Below, one piece after another: positions 26,811 to 34,923 of a DNA stretch of 64,000 bases. A program made the position numbers and the translations under genes. Source of the DNA: Rubrivivax albus (lineage in GTDB: Bacteria; Pseudomonadota; Gammaproteobacteria; Burkholderiales; Burkholderiaceae_C); contig NZ_SACT01000008.1 of NCBI RefSeq assembly GCF_004016515.1, positions 62,001 through 126,000 on the forward strand, written 5' to 3'. The notes beneath the pieces were generated by a model. The model had not been told where the DNA came from. It made no database searches and was given only the letters and a program-made list of their open reading frames with translations. Every line of letters begins with the position of its first letter. Position 1 is the first letter of the stretch.

Positions 26811-29800
26811 ATGTCCACCGCCCTGCAGCGCCCCGGCTACCAGCTCTCCGACAACCTCTGGGCGCCATCGGGCGCCGTCTTCCTCACCGGCACCCAGGCC
26901 CTGGTGCGCCTGCTGCTGATGCAGCGTGCGCGCGACGCTGCCGCCGGGCTGAACACCGCCGGCTTCGTCAGCGGCTACCGCGGCAGCCCGCTGGGCATGC
27001 TGGACCAGGCCATCTGGAAGGCCGGCGGGAAGTTCACCGAGGCCGGCATCCGCTTCGTTCCTGCGGTCAACGAGGAACTCGGCGCCACCCAGGTGCTGGG
27101 CACGCAGCGCGTGGAGAGCGACCCCGAGCGCACGCACGACGGCGTGTTCGCGCTCTGGTACGGCAAGGGCCCGGGCGTGGACCGCGCCGGCGACGCCATC
27201 AAGCACGGCAACGCCTACGGCTCCAGCCCGCACGGCGGCGTGCTGGTGGTGGCCGGCGACGACCACGGCTGCGTCAGCAGCTCGATGCCGCACCAGAGCG
27301 ACGACGTGTTCCAGGCCTGGCACATGCCGGTGGTGGCGCCGGGCAACGTGGCGGAGTACCTGGAGTTCGGCCTCTACGGCTGGGCGCTGTCGCGCTTCAG
27401 CGGCAACTGGGTGGGCTTCACGGCGCTGTCGGAGGTGGTGGAGAGCGGCGCCACCGTGGACCTGGACCGCATCAACGCCCGCGTGGCCAGCTGGGCGGAT
27501 GTCGACACCGTGCGCGCCGCCACCGGCCACCAGGCGCCGGCCGACGGCCTGCACTACCGCTGGCCCGACCTGCCGTCGCTGCGCATCGAGACGCGGCTGA
27601 AGGACAAGCTCGCGGCGGTGGCGGCCTTCGCCAGGGTCAACAGCATCGACCGCGACGTCATCGTCGCGCCGCAGGCGCGCTTCGGCATCGTCACCGTGGG
27701 CAAGGCGCACTACGACTTCATGGAGGTGCTGCGTCGGCTGGAGATCACGCCGGAGATGCTGGCCGCCGCCGGCGTGCGCGTCTACAAGGTGGGTCTGAGC
27801 TTCCCGATCGAGATCACGCGCATGCAGGCCTTCGCCGACGGCCTGCAGGAGCTGCTGGTCATCGAGGAGAAGGCGCCCATCGTCGAGCGCCAGCTGCGCA
27901 CGCTGTTCTACAACGCACCCGTGCGCCCGCGCATCCTGGGCAAGACCGACGCCGAGGGCCGGCCGCTGGTCAGCGACGTCGGCGAGCTGCGGCCGTCGCG
28001 GCTGATCGAGATCGTGGCCCAGTGGTTCGCGCGCCATCTGGCGGGCTTCGACCGTCACCTCGCGCACGTGCGCGACTTCACGCCGCCGGAACTGCTCAGC
28101 AACGCCGGGGACGCCGTCAAGCGCCTGCCCTACTTCTGCGCCGGCTGCCCGCACAACACCAGCACCCGGGTGCCCGAGGGCTCGGAAGCCCGCGCCGGCA
28201 TCGGCTGCCACTTCATGGCCAGCTGGATGGACCGCCACACCGGCGGCCTGATCCAGATGGGCGGCGAAGGCGTGGACTGGGTGAGCCACAGCATGTTCAC
28301 GCGCCGCCCGCACGTGTTCCAGAACCTGGGCGACGGCACCTACTACCACTCCGGCTACCTCGCCATCCGCCAGGCGGTGGCGGCCAGGGCCACCATCACC
28401 TACAAGATCCTGTTCAACGACGCGGTGGCCATGACCGGCGGCCAGCCGGTGGACGGCGTGATCAGCGTGGACGCCATCGCGCGCCAGGTGGAGAGCGAGG
28501 GCGTCAAGGCCGTGGCCGTGGTTAGCGACCACATCGAGCAGTTCGGGCCGATCCGCGACCGCTTCCCCGCCGACACCAGCTTCCACCCGCGCGAGGAGCT
28601 CGACGAGGTGCAGCGCCGGCTGCGCGAGATCGAGGGCGTGACGGTGCTGATCTACGAGCAGACCTGCGCCGCCGAGAAGCGCCGCCGGCGCAAGAAGGGC
28701 GAGATGGCCGACCCGGCGGAGCGGCTCTACATCCACGACGACGTCTGCGAGGGCTGCGGCGACTGCGGCGTGCAGAGCAACTGCGTGGCCGTGCTGCCGC
28801 TGGAAACCCCGCTGGGTCGCAAGCGGCGCATCGACCAGAGCGCCTGTAACAAGGACTACAGCTGCGCCAACGGCTTCTGCCCCAGCTTCGTCAGCGTCAG
28901 CGGCGGCAAGCTGCGCAAGAAGAGCGGCGCGCTGGTCAACGGCACGGCCGCCTTCCTGGCCCGCGTGGCGGCGCTGCCCGAACCGGCCCCGCACACCTGG
29001 ACCGGGCCGTACGACCTGCTGGTCACCGGCGTCGGCGGCACCGGCGTGGTGACCGTGGGCGCGGTGATCGCGATGGCCGCCCACCTGGAAGGCAAGAGCG
29101 CCAGCGTGCTCGACTTCATGGGTTTTGCGCAGAAGGGCGGCAGCGTGCTGAGCTTCGTGCGCTGGGCCGACGTGCCGGAGCGGCTGAACCAGGTGCGCAT
29201 CGACACCCAGCAGGCCGACGCCATCCTCGCCTGCGACCTCGTCGTCGGCGCCAGCCCCGACGCGCTGCAGACGGTGCGCCACGGCCGCACCCGCGTGCTG
29301 GCCAACGTGCACGAGGTCCCGGTGGCCGAGTCGCTGAAGAACCCGGACGCCACGCTGCGCGTGCCCGAGCTGCTGGCCAAGCTGCGCTTCGCCGCCGGGG
29401 ATGATGCGGTCGAGACCTTCGACGCCCAGACCCTGGCCGAGGACTTCCTGGGCGACACCATCGTCAGCAACATCGTCGCCCTGGGCATCGCGTGGCAGCG
29501 TGGCCTGGTGCCGGTGGGGCTGCCGGCGCTGCAGCGCGCCATCGAACTCAACGGCGTGGCGGTGCAGAGCAACCTGCTGGCCTTCGCGCTCGGCCGCCTG
29601 GCCGCCGCCGACCCGGCCGCACTGCAGACCCTGCGCGAGGCGCCGGAGCCGGCACCGGCCGACGAGCCGCTGGACGTCTTCCTCGGCCACGCCATGGCCC
29701 ACCTCACCGGCTGGCAGGACCGCGCCTGGGCCGCCCGCTTCGACGCCGTGATCCAGCGCGTGCGCCGCACCGAGATGGCGCTGCCGGCACCGGCCGAGGG

Positions 29801-30395
29801 CGCTGCCCTGCCCTTCACCACCACGGTGGCGAAGAGCCTGCTCAAGCTGATGAGCTACAAGGACGAGTATGAGGTGGCGCGGCTGTACAGCGACGGCCGC
29901 TTCCTGGAGAAACTGCAGGCGCAGTTCGAAGGCGACCTGCAGATCGAGTTCCACATGGCGCCGCCGCTGCTGACCCGCGGCCGCGACGGCAAGCCGCCGC
30001 AGAAGATCCGCCTGGGCGCCTGGCTGCTGCCGGCCATGCGCTGGCTGGCCAGGGGCAAGCGGCTGCGCGGCACGGCCCTGGACCTCTTCGGCCGCACCGC
30101 GGAGCGTCGCATGGAGCGCACGCTGATCGACGATTTCCTGCAGCGCGTGGACGAACTGCTGCCGCTGCTGAACGCCGACAACCGCACACTGGCCACGCAG
30201 ATCGCGACGCTGCCGCAGACGATGCGCGGCTTCGGCCACGTGAAGATCGCCAACGTGGCGCTGGCGCGGGCGCGCGAGGCCGAGCTGCTGCATCGGCTGG
30301 ACCCCAAGCGCTGGCCGCGGCCGGCAACGCCCGCTGCCGCGCCGGCGGCGGGGCAGTTCCGTGGCATCGCCGTCACGGCGGCCACGAAGACCTGA
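26811..30395 (+). CDS. fused indolepyruvate ferredoxin oxidoreductase (IorA-IorB type)
   Basis: A 1194-aa cytoplasmic enzyme of the 2-oxoacid:acceptor oxidoreductase group; it decarboxylates aryl or branched 2-oxo acids to acyl-CoA with ferredoxin as acceptor, a late step of aromatic amino acid use. Order of domains: N-terminal pyrimidine domain (SGYRGSPLGMLDQAIW), TPP-binding domain (GCHFMASWMDRHTGG, LGDGTYYHSGYLAIRQ), 4Fe-4S cysteine motif at C646/C649/C652 (CEGCGDCGVQSNC), and the gamma domain (LVTGVGGTGVVTVG). ATG 26811 follows AAGGAG. The single-chain form is usual in Proteobacteria. It is controlled probably by the divergent Lrp-type gene. Confidence 0.92.
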   Translation: MSTALQRPGYQLSDNLWAPSGAVFLTGTQALVRLLLMQRARDAAAGLNTAGFVSGYRGSPLGMLDQAIWKAGGKFTEAGIRFVPAVNEELGATQVLGTQRVESDPERTHDGVFALWYGKGPGVDRAGDAIKHGNAYGSSPHGGVLVVAGDDHGCVSSSMPHQSDDVFQAWHMPVVAPGNVAEYLEFGLYGWALSRFSGNWVGFTALSEVVESGATVDLDRINARVASWADVDTVRAATGHQAPADGLHYRWPDLPSLRIETRLKDKLAAVAAFARVNSIDRDVIVAPQARFGIVTVGKAHYDFMEVLRRLEITPEMLAAAGVRVYKVGLSFPIEITRMQAFADGLQELLVIEEKAPIVERQLRTLFYNAPVRPRILGKTDAEGRPLVSDVGELRPSRLIEIVAQWFARHLAGFDRHLAHVRDFTPPELLSNAGDAVKRLPYFCAGCPHNTSTRVPEGSEARAGIGCHFMASWMDRHTGGLIQMGGEGVDWVSHSMFTRRPHVFQNLGDGTYYHSGYLAIRQAVAARATITYKILFNDAVAMTGGQPVDGVISVDAIARQVESEGVKAVAVVSDHIEQFGPIRDRFPADTSFHPREELDEVQRRLREIEGVTVLIYEQTCAAEKRRRRKKGEMADPAERLYIHDDVCEGCGDCGVQSNCVAVLPLETPLGRKRRIDQSACNKDYSCANGFCPSFVSVSGGKLRKKSGALVNGTAAFLARVAALPEPAPHTWTGPYDLLVTGVGGTGVVTVGAVIAMAAHLEGKSASVLDFMGFAQKGGSVLSFVRWADVPERLNQVRIDTQQADAILACDLVVGASPDALQTVRHGRTRVLANVHEVPVAESLKNPDATLRVPELLAKLRFAAGDDAVETFDAQTLAEDFLGDTIVSNIVALGIAWQRGLVPVGLPALQRAIELNGVAVQSNLLAFALGRLAAADPAALQTLREAPEPAPADEPLDVFLGHAMAHLTGWQDRAWAARFDAVIQRVRRTEMALPAPAEGAALPFTTTVAKSLLKLMSYKDEYEVARLYSDGRFLEKLQAQFEGDLQIEFHMAPPLLTRGRDGKPPQKIRLGAWLLPAMRWLARGKRLRGTALDLFGRTAERRMERTLIDDFLQRVDELLPLLNADNRTLATQIATLPQTMRGFGHVKIANVALARAREAELLHRLDPKRWPRPATPAAAPAAGQFRGIAVTAATKT

Positions 30396-30404
30396 ACCCG
30401 CGGG

Positions 30405-30635
30405 TCAGGCGTCGAAGCGGCAGGCGCCGGGCCCGCCGGGGTGGCCACACGCACCGCAGGCCGACGGCGCCATCGGCGCAGCGTAGGTGGCCGAGGTGGT
30501 CAGCGCCGCCGGCGCCGACAGCCGCTTGTCCAGCACCTGCGAACGGCAGTGCGGGCAGGCCGGCACGGTGCCGGTGCGCACCAGGGTCTCGAAGGGGTGG
30601 CCGCAGTCGCGGCAGGTGTATTCGTAGATGGGCAT
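30405..30635 (-). CDS. FmdB-family zinc-ribbon protein
   Basis: A 76-aa protein starting MPIYEYTCRDCGHPFETLV, with CPHC as the second zinc knuckle (CxxC-x~20-CxxC). A Gly/Cys-rich tail adds CGACGHPGGPGAC. FmdB-like proteins are small putative regulators often found near amidase or transporter genes; their role is not established. ATG 30635 matches the conserved N-terminus. It is convergent with the oxidoreductase gene, separated by 9 nt. Confidence 0.88.
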   Translation of the reverse strand: MPIYEYTCRDCGHPFETLVRTGTVPACPHCRSQVLDKRLSAPAALTTSATYAAPMAPSACGACGHPGGPGACRFDA

Positions 30636-30849
30636 GGTCAGGCTCCGCCGCGATTCTCCCGCAGTGCGGGCCGGCCGGACAGCGCACCTGCACGGGGCAT
30701 GCAACCCCGCATCACCCTGGCGCCCGCGCTTCCACGCACCAGACCGGCGCACAACGCGGATTCACCCGATGGGCCGGGTGCATCGACTGCGCACAGAATT
30801 TGCTGTGGCTGTCGTCATTGTTCACCGAGACCCTTCCGGAGCCCGTTCC

Positions 30850-31893
30850 ATGCCCCTGCTGTCCACCTCCCGACGCACCTTCGCGGCCGCCCTGGCCGCC
30901 GCGGCCCTGCCGCTGCTGAGTGCCCCCGCGCTGGCCCAGACCCCCATCAAGTTCCAGCTCGACTGGCGTTTCGAGGGGCCGTCGGCCCTGTTCCTGGCCT
31001 CGGCCGCCAAGGGCTACTACAAGGCCGCCGGCCTGGACGTGAGCATCGACGCCGGCAACGGCAGCGGCGGCACCGTCACCCGCGTGGCCTCGGGCACCTA
31101 CGACATGGGCTTCGCCGACATGGCGGCGCTGATGGAGTTCCACGCCAACAACCCCGACGCGCCGAACAAGCCGGTGGCGGTGATGATGGTCTACAACAAC
31201 ACGCCCGCCGCGGCGCTGGCGCTCAAGAAGAGCGGCATCACCAAGCCGGGCGACCTGAACGGCAGGAACCTGGGCGCCCCGGGCTTCGACGCCGGGCGCA
31301 AGGCCTTCCCGATCTTCGCCAAGGCCAACGGCATCGGCAGCGTCAAGTGGACGAGCATGGACCCGCCGCTGCGCGAGACCATGCTGGTGCGCGGCGACGT
31401 GGACGCCATCACCGGCTTCTCGTTCACCTCCATCCTCAACCTCGAGGCGCGCGGCGTGAAGCCGGCCGACATCGTCGTGCTGCCCTACGGCGAGCACGGC
31501 GTGAAGCTCTATGGCAACGCCATCATCGCCAGCCCCAAGCTCATCGCCGAGAAGCCGGAAGCCGTGAAGGCCTTCCTGGCCGCCTTCGCCAAGGGGGCCA
31601 AGGAAGTGATGGCCAACCCCGACCCGGCCATCGACTACGTCAAGGCGCGCGACGGCATCATCAACGTCGACCTGGAGAAGCGCCGGCTGCGCATGGCCAT
31701 CGACGCCGTCGTCGCCAGCCCGGATGCACGTGCCGAGGGCTTCGGCGTCGTGGTGCCCGGGCGCCTGGCCCTGATGGCGTCGCAGGTGTCGGACGCGTTC
31801 AACACGAAGACGCGCATCGACCCCACGGCCGTGTGGACCGACGCCTTCCTGCCGGCAAAGGCGCAGCTCAACATCCTCCCGCCGAAGAAGTAG
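30850..31893 (+). CDS. NMT1/THI5-type ABC transporter substrate-binding protein
   Basis: A 347-aa periplasmic protein with a signal peptide bearing a Tat-like RRTF start (STSRRTFAAALAAAALPLL, cleaved at ALAQT). The mature part matches NMT1/THI5-like receptors: FQLDWRFEGPSALFLASAAKGYYKAAGLDV, RVASGTYDMGFADMAALMEF, PGFDAGRKAFPIFAKANGI. This class takes up pyrimidine precursors, nucleobases, sulfonates or nitrate-like anions. GGAG lies 8 nt before ATG 30850. It is the first gene of a four-gene operon ending with a nucleoside/nucleobase deaminase, which points to a purine or pyrimidine base as ligand, by inference. Confidence 0.87.
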   Translation: MPLLSTSRRTFAAALAAAALPLLSAPALAQTPIKFQLDWRFEGPSALFLASAAKGYYKAAGLDVSIDAGNGSGGTVTRVASGTYDMGFADMAALMEFHANNPDAPNKPVAVMMVYNNTPAAALALKKSGITKPGDLNGRNLGAPGFDAGRKAFPIFAKANGIGSVKWTSMDPPLRETMLVRGDVDAITGFSFTSILNLEARGVKPADIVVLPYGEHGVKLYGNAIIASPKLIAEKPEAVKAFLAAFAKGAKEVMANPDPAIDYVKARDGIINVDLEKRRLRMAIDAVVASPDARAEGFGVVVPGRLALMASQVSDAFNTKTRIDPTAVWTDAFLPAKAQLNILPPKK

Positions 31894-31897
31894 GCGC

Positions 31898-32707
31898 GTG
31901 GCCTTCGTCGACTTCCAGAATGTCTGGCTCGCCTACAACGACGAGCTGGAGCGCGCCGGGCACTACGCCGTCGAGGACATCTCCCTGCAGGTGGAGCAAG
32001 GCGAGTTCATCGCCATCGTCGGGCCCTCGGGCTGCGGCAAGTCCACCTTCATGAAGCTGACCACGGGGCTGAAGATGCCCAGCCGCGGGCGCATCACCAT
32101 CGGCGGCGAGCCGGTGACCGGGCCATTGAAGATCAGCGGCATGGCCTTCCAGGCGCCCAGCCTGCTGCCCTGGCGCACCACGGTGGACAACGTGCTGCTG
32201 CCGCTGGAGATCGTCGAGCCCTACCGCAGCCAGTTCCGCAGCAAGCGCAAGGAGTTCGAGGCGCGCGCCCGCGATCTGCTGGCCAGCGTGGGCCTGGCCG
32301 GCTACGAGGACAAGTACCCCTGGCAGCTCAGCGGCGGCATGCAGCAGCGCGCCAGCATCTGCCGCGCGCTGGTGCACGAGCCCAAGATGCTGCTGCTGGA
32401 CGAACCCTTCGGCGCGCTGGACGCCTTCACCCGCGAGGAACTCTGGTGCGCGCTGCGCGACCTGCACGCGGCGCAGAAGTTCAACGTGATCCTGGTGACG
32501 CACGACCTGCGCGAGAGCGTCTTCCTGGCCGACACCGTGTACTGCATGAGCCGCAGCCCGGGCCGCTTCGTCGTCAAGCGCGAGATCGACCTGCCGCGCC
32601 CGCGCGACCTGGAAGTGACCTACACGCCGAAGTTCACCGACATCGTGCACGAGCTGCGCGGTCACATCGGGGCGATGCGGAAAGAAGGCGTGGCGGTGCC
32701 GCAATGA
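31898..32707 (+). CDS. ABC transporter ATP-binding protein (TauB/SsuB/ThiZ type)
   Basis: The 269-aa ATPase subunit has Walker A GPSGCGKST, Q-loop FQAPSLLPWRT (typical of the NitT/TauT group), signature LSGGMQQRASICRAL and Walker B MLLLDEPFGALD, then the D-loop and switch His in VTHDLRES. It drives uptake through the adjacent permease. The GTG start lies 4 nt after the receptor stop; the stop overlaps the permease ATG (ATGA at 32704-32707). Confidence 0.92.
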   Translation: MAFVDFQNVWLAYNDELERAGHYAVEDISLQVEQGEFIAIVGPSGCGKSTFMKLTTGLKMPSRGRITIGGEPVTGPLKISGMAFQAPSLLPWRTTVDNVLLPLEIVEPYRSQFRSKRKEFEARARDLLASVGLAGYEDKYPWQLSGGMQQRASICRALVHEPKMLLLDEPFGALDAFTREELWCALRDLHAAQKFNVILVTHDLRESVFLADTVYCMSRSPGRFVVKREIDLPRPRDLEVTYTPKFTDIVHELRGHIGAMRKEGVAVPQ

Positions 32708-33474
32708 AGATCACCCGGAACATGGAGCGCTGGTCGCCGCTGGTGGTGCTGGCCGCGGTGCTGCTGCTGTGGCAGATCATCGTCGCCGGCTTCGACATCC
32801 CCGACTTCATCTTCCCCAGCCCCTGGCAGATCGCGAAGGACTTCGCCGAGTACAAGGGCCCGCTGCTGGAAGCCGCATGGAAGACCTTCTGGGTCACGAT
32901 GCTGGGCTTCGGACTGAGCATCGTGGTCGGCGTGCTGCTGGGTTTCCTGATCGGCAGCTCGCGCCTGGCCTACACCGCGCTCTACCCGCTGATGGTGGCC
33001 TTCAACGCCGTGCCCAAGGCGGCGGTGGTGCCCATCCTGGTGGTCTGGTTCGGCATCGGCCTGGGGCCGGGCATCCTGACCGCCTTCCTGATCAGCTTCT
33101 TCCCCATCACGGTGAACATCGCCACCGGCCTGGCCACGCTGGAGCCGGAGCTGGAGGACGTGCTGCGCGTGCTCGGCGCCCGCCGCTGGGACGTGCTGGT
33201 CAAGGTGGGCCTGCCGCGCTCGATGCCCTACTTCTACGGCAGCCTGAAGATCGCCATCACGCTGGCCTTCGTGGGCACCGTGCTGGCGGAGATGACCGCG
33301 GGCGACAGCGGCATCGGCTACCTGATGCAGACCGCCGGCAGCCAGCAGCGCATGCCGCTGGCCTTTGCCGGGCTGGTGACCATCGGCGCGATGGCGATGG
33401 CGATGTACGAGTTCTTCAGCTGGATCGAGAAGCGCACCACCGGCTGGGCGCACCGCGGCTCGCAGGCGGCCTGA
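32704..33474 (+). CDS. ABC transporter permease (NitT/TauT/ThiX type)
   Basis: The 256-aa inner-membrane subunit has about six helices and the BPD_transp_1 coupling loop (EPELEDVLRVLGARRWDVLVKVGLPRSMPYFYGSLKIAI). The overlap with the ATPase gene indicates coupled synthesis. With the receptor and ATPase it forms an importer whose substrate is suggested, but not shown, by the deaminase gene that follows 13 nt later. Confidence 0.91.
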   Translation: MKITRNMERWSPLVVLAAVLLLWQIIVAGFDIPDFIFPSPWQIAKDFAEYKGPLLEAAWKTFWVTMLGFGLSIVVGVLLGFLIGSSRLAYTALYPLMVAFNAVPKAAVVPILVVWFGIGLGPGILTAFLISFFPITVNIATGLATLEPELEDVLRVLGARRWDVLVKVGLPRSMPYFYGSLKIAITLAFVGTVLAEMTAGDSGIGYLMQTAGSQQRMPLAFAGLVTIGAMAMAMYEFFSWIEKRTTGWAHRGSQAA

Positions 33475-33487
33475 GCCAGAGCACGCC

Positions 33488-33976
33488 ATGACCGAAGAGC
33501 AGGCCCTGCGCCACCTGCGGGCGGCCAACGCCATCGCGCAGGCGGCGCTGGACGCCGGCCACCACCCCTTCGGCGCGCTGCTGGTGGCGGCGGACGGCGA
33601 GACGGTGCTGATGACACAGGGCAACGTCGACGCCGTCAACCATGCCGAGGCGGTGCTGGCGCGACGGGCTGCCGAGCGCTTCACGCCGGACGAACTCTGG
33701 CCCTGCACGCTGGTGACCACGGTGGAACCCTGCGCCATGTGCGCCGGCACGCAGTACTGGGCGCACATCGGGCGGCTGGTCTACGGCATGGCGGAATCCG
33801 ACCTGCTGGCGCTCACCGGCGCGCACCCGGAGAACCCAACGCTGGACCTGCCCTGCCGCGAGGTGTTCGCGCGCGGGCAGAAGGCGGTGCAGGTGATCGG
33901 ACCGGTGGCAGCGGTGCATGACGAGGTCGCCTCATTGCATCGGGCGTTCTGGAAGTCACCGCAGCGCGGCACATAG
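33488..33976 (+). CDS. nucleoside/nucleobase deaminase (cytidine-deaminase fold, guanine-deaminase-like)
   Basis: A 162-aa zinc deaminase: NHAEAVLARR provides the first zinc ligand (His) and catalytic Glu, and TTVEPCAMCAGTQYWAHIGRLVYGM gives the PCxxC pair. The length and C-terminal helix fit the guanine deaminase (GuaD)/nucleoside deaminase subgroup more than tRNA adenosine deaminase TadA. As the last gene of the ABC operon it probably deaminates the imported base, feeding purine or pyrimidine catabolism. Confidence 0.85.
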   Translation: MTEEQALRHLRAANAIAQAALDAGHHPFGALLVAADGETVLMTQGNVDAVNHAEAVLARRAAERFTPDELWPCTLVTTVEPCAMCAGTQYWAHIGRLVYGMAESDLLALTGAHPENPTLDLPCREVFARGQKAVQVIGPVAAVHDEVASLHRAFWKSPQRGT

Positions 33977-34923
33977 GTCGGCACCATCGGGTAGCTGGAT
34001 CGGCTGTTGTCGTCCTACAGGCTCGACCCGCATGCGCACGGGGATGGACCTCCCAATGGATGCTGCGAGTCGATGACGGCGCTCGGCCATCAGCGGCCGG
34101 TCGCCCGGCGCTCCCAACTTCGGCAGCGACGAGGCCTCGGATGACGGCTTTGCGGCGATGAGTCCGGACCGCTCGCCGGCCCGACTCGGCCACTACCGGT
34201 CGGTCGCCCCGCTCACCCGTTCGTGGCCTCGGCGAGTAGTTGAGCGACAGGTTTCGGGCGTCGAGTCTGGGGCCGCCTGTGGCTCGACCCGGCCAGTTGC
34301 TGTCGCTGGTGACGGGCAGCCTCCGGGTAGGCATTCAGTGGCCATTTCCCCATTCCGCCAAGCCATCGACCGTGAGAATTTTTCCGACACACCTCAACAG
34401 TCGGGGTGAGATCGGACCCTCTACGGCCACCGCGTGAGAGGTGCGTCGGTGACAGCCACGGCATCCAAGCCGCACGGGGTGAGGACAGGCCGGAAGCTGA
34501 GATCCGCCCCCCAATTTCCTCGTGCAGATGAGCACAGTTTGGTGGTGGGTCGTGCTGGCCACAGGGCCGCAGGTTAGGACCGCGCCGTCCAAATCTTCCC
34601 GCCCTGACGCCTCGAATGTCTCAAAACATCCCCGGCGATAGGCCCGCTCACGAGTCGAGAATCGGGAAGACGTCGAGCGGTGATCTTGGCACCACAGCGA
34701 CATTTCGAAAGCAAACTCTCAGCCAACGTGAACACCCGTCCACTCAGCCGCCACGTTGCCGTTCGCTTGCAACAGCGCTCGATTCCACTCCTCGTCGCTG
34801 ACCCGCTTGACCCCTACGAGCGCACCGTGGATGCCAAGCGGCGACTTTGCAGCGCTGTGACAATCGGACTTGCATTGTCCGTGCTCGGTTCATTGGCGCC
34901 AAGCATGGCCAAGTGAGGGGCGC
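33977..34923. other. 947-nt gap without a convincing gene, lower GC than its surroundings
   Basis: No reading frame on either strand shows the strong G/C third-position preference of real genes here; frames of 60-170 codons are present but unrecognisable. Stretches such as CGGCCATCAGCGGCCGG near 34085 look like degenerate intergenic repeat material. A short frame ending at 34916 encodes a hydrophobic C-terminus (LCSAVTIGLALSVLGSL) but lacks a supported start. The region marks the left edge of the lower-GC island that continues to about 37.1 kb. Confidence 0.5.

Noticed and set aside
26688..30293. Minus-strand open frame of about 1200 codons opposite the indolepyruvate oxidoreductase
   Set aside because: It mirrors the real gene; its product is a His/Ala/Arg/Gly/Val-rich string without domains. 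Such antisense frames arise from GC-rich third positions.
30636..30849. Possible thiamine riboswitch before the THI5-like transporter
   Set aside because: No CTGAGA or ACCTGATC-type conserved boxes; the leader has no recognisable riboswitch features.
34680..34916. 78-codon plus-strand frame ending just before the unknown membrane protein
   Set aside because: Only a short hydrophobic tail is gene-like; no ribosome-binding site and no recognisable homology. Noted under the gap entry instead.
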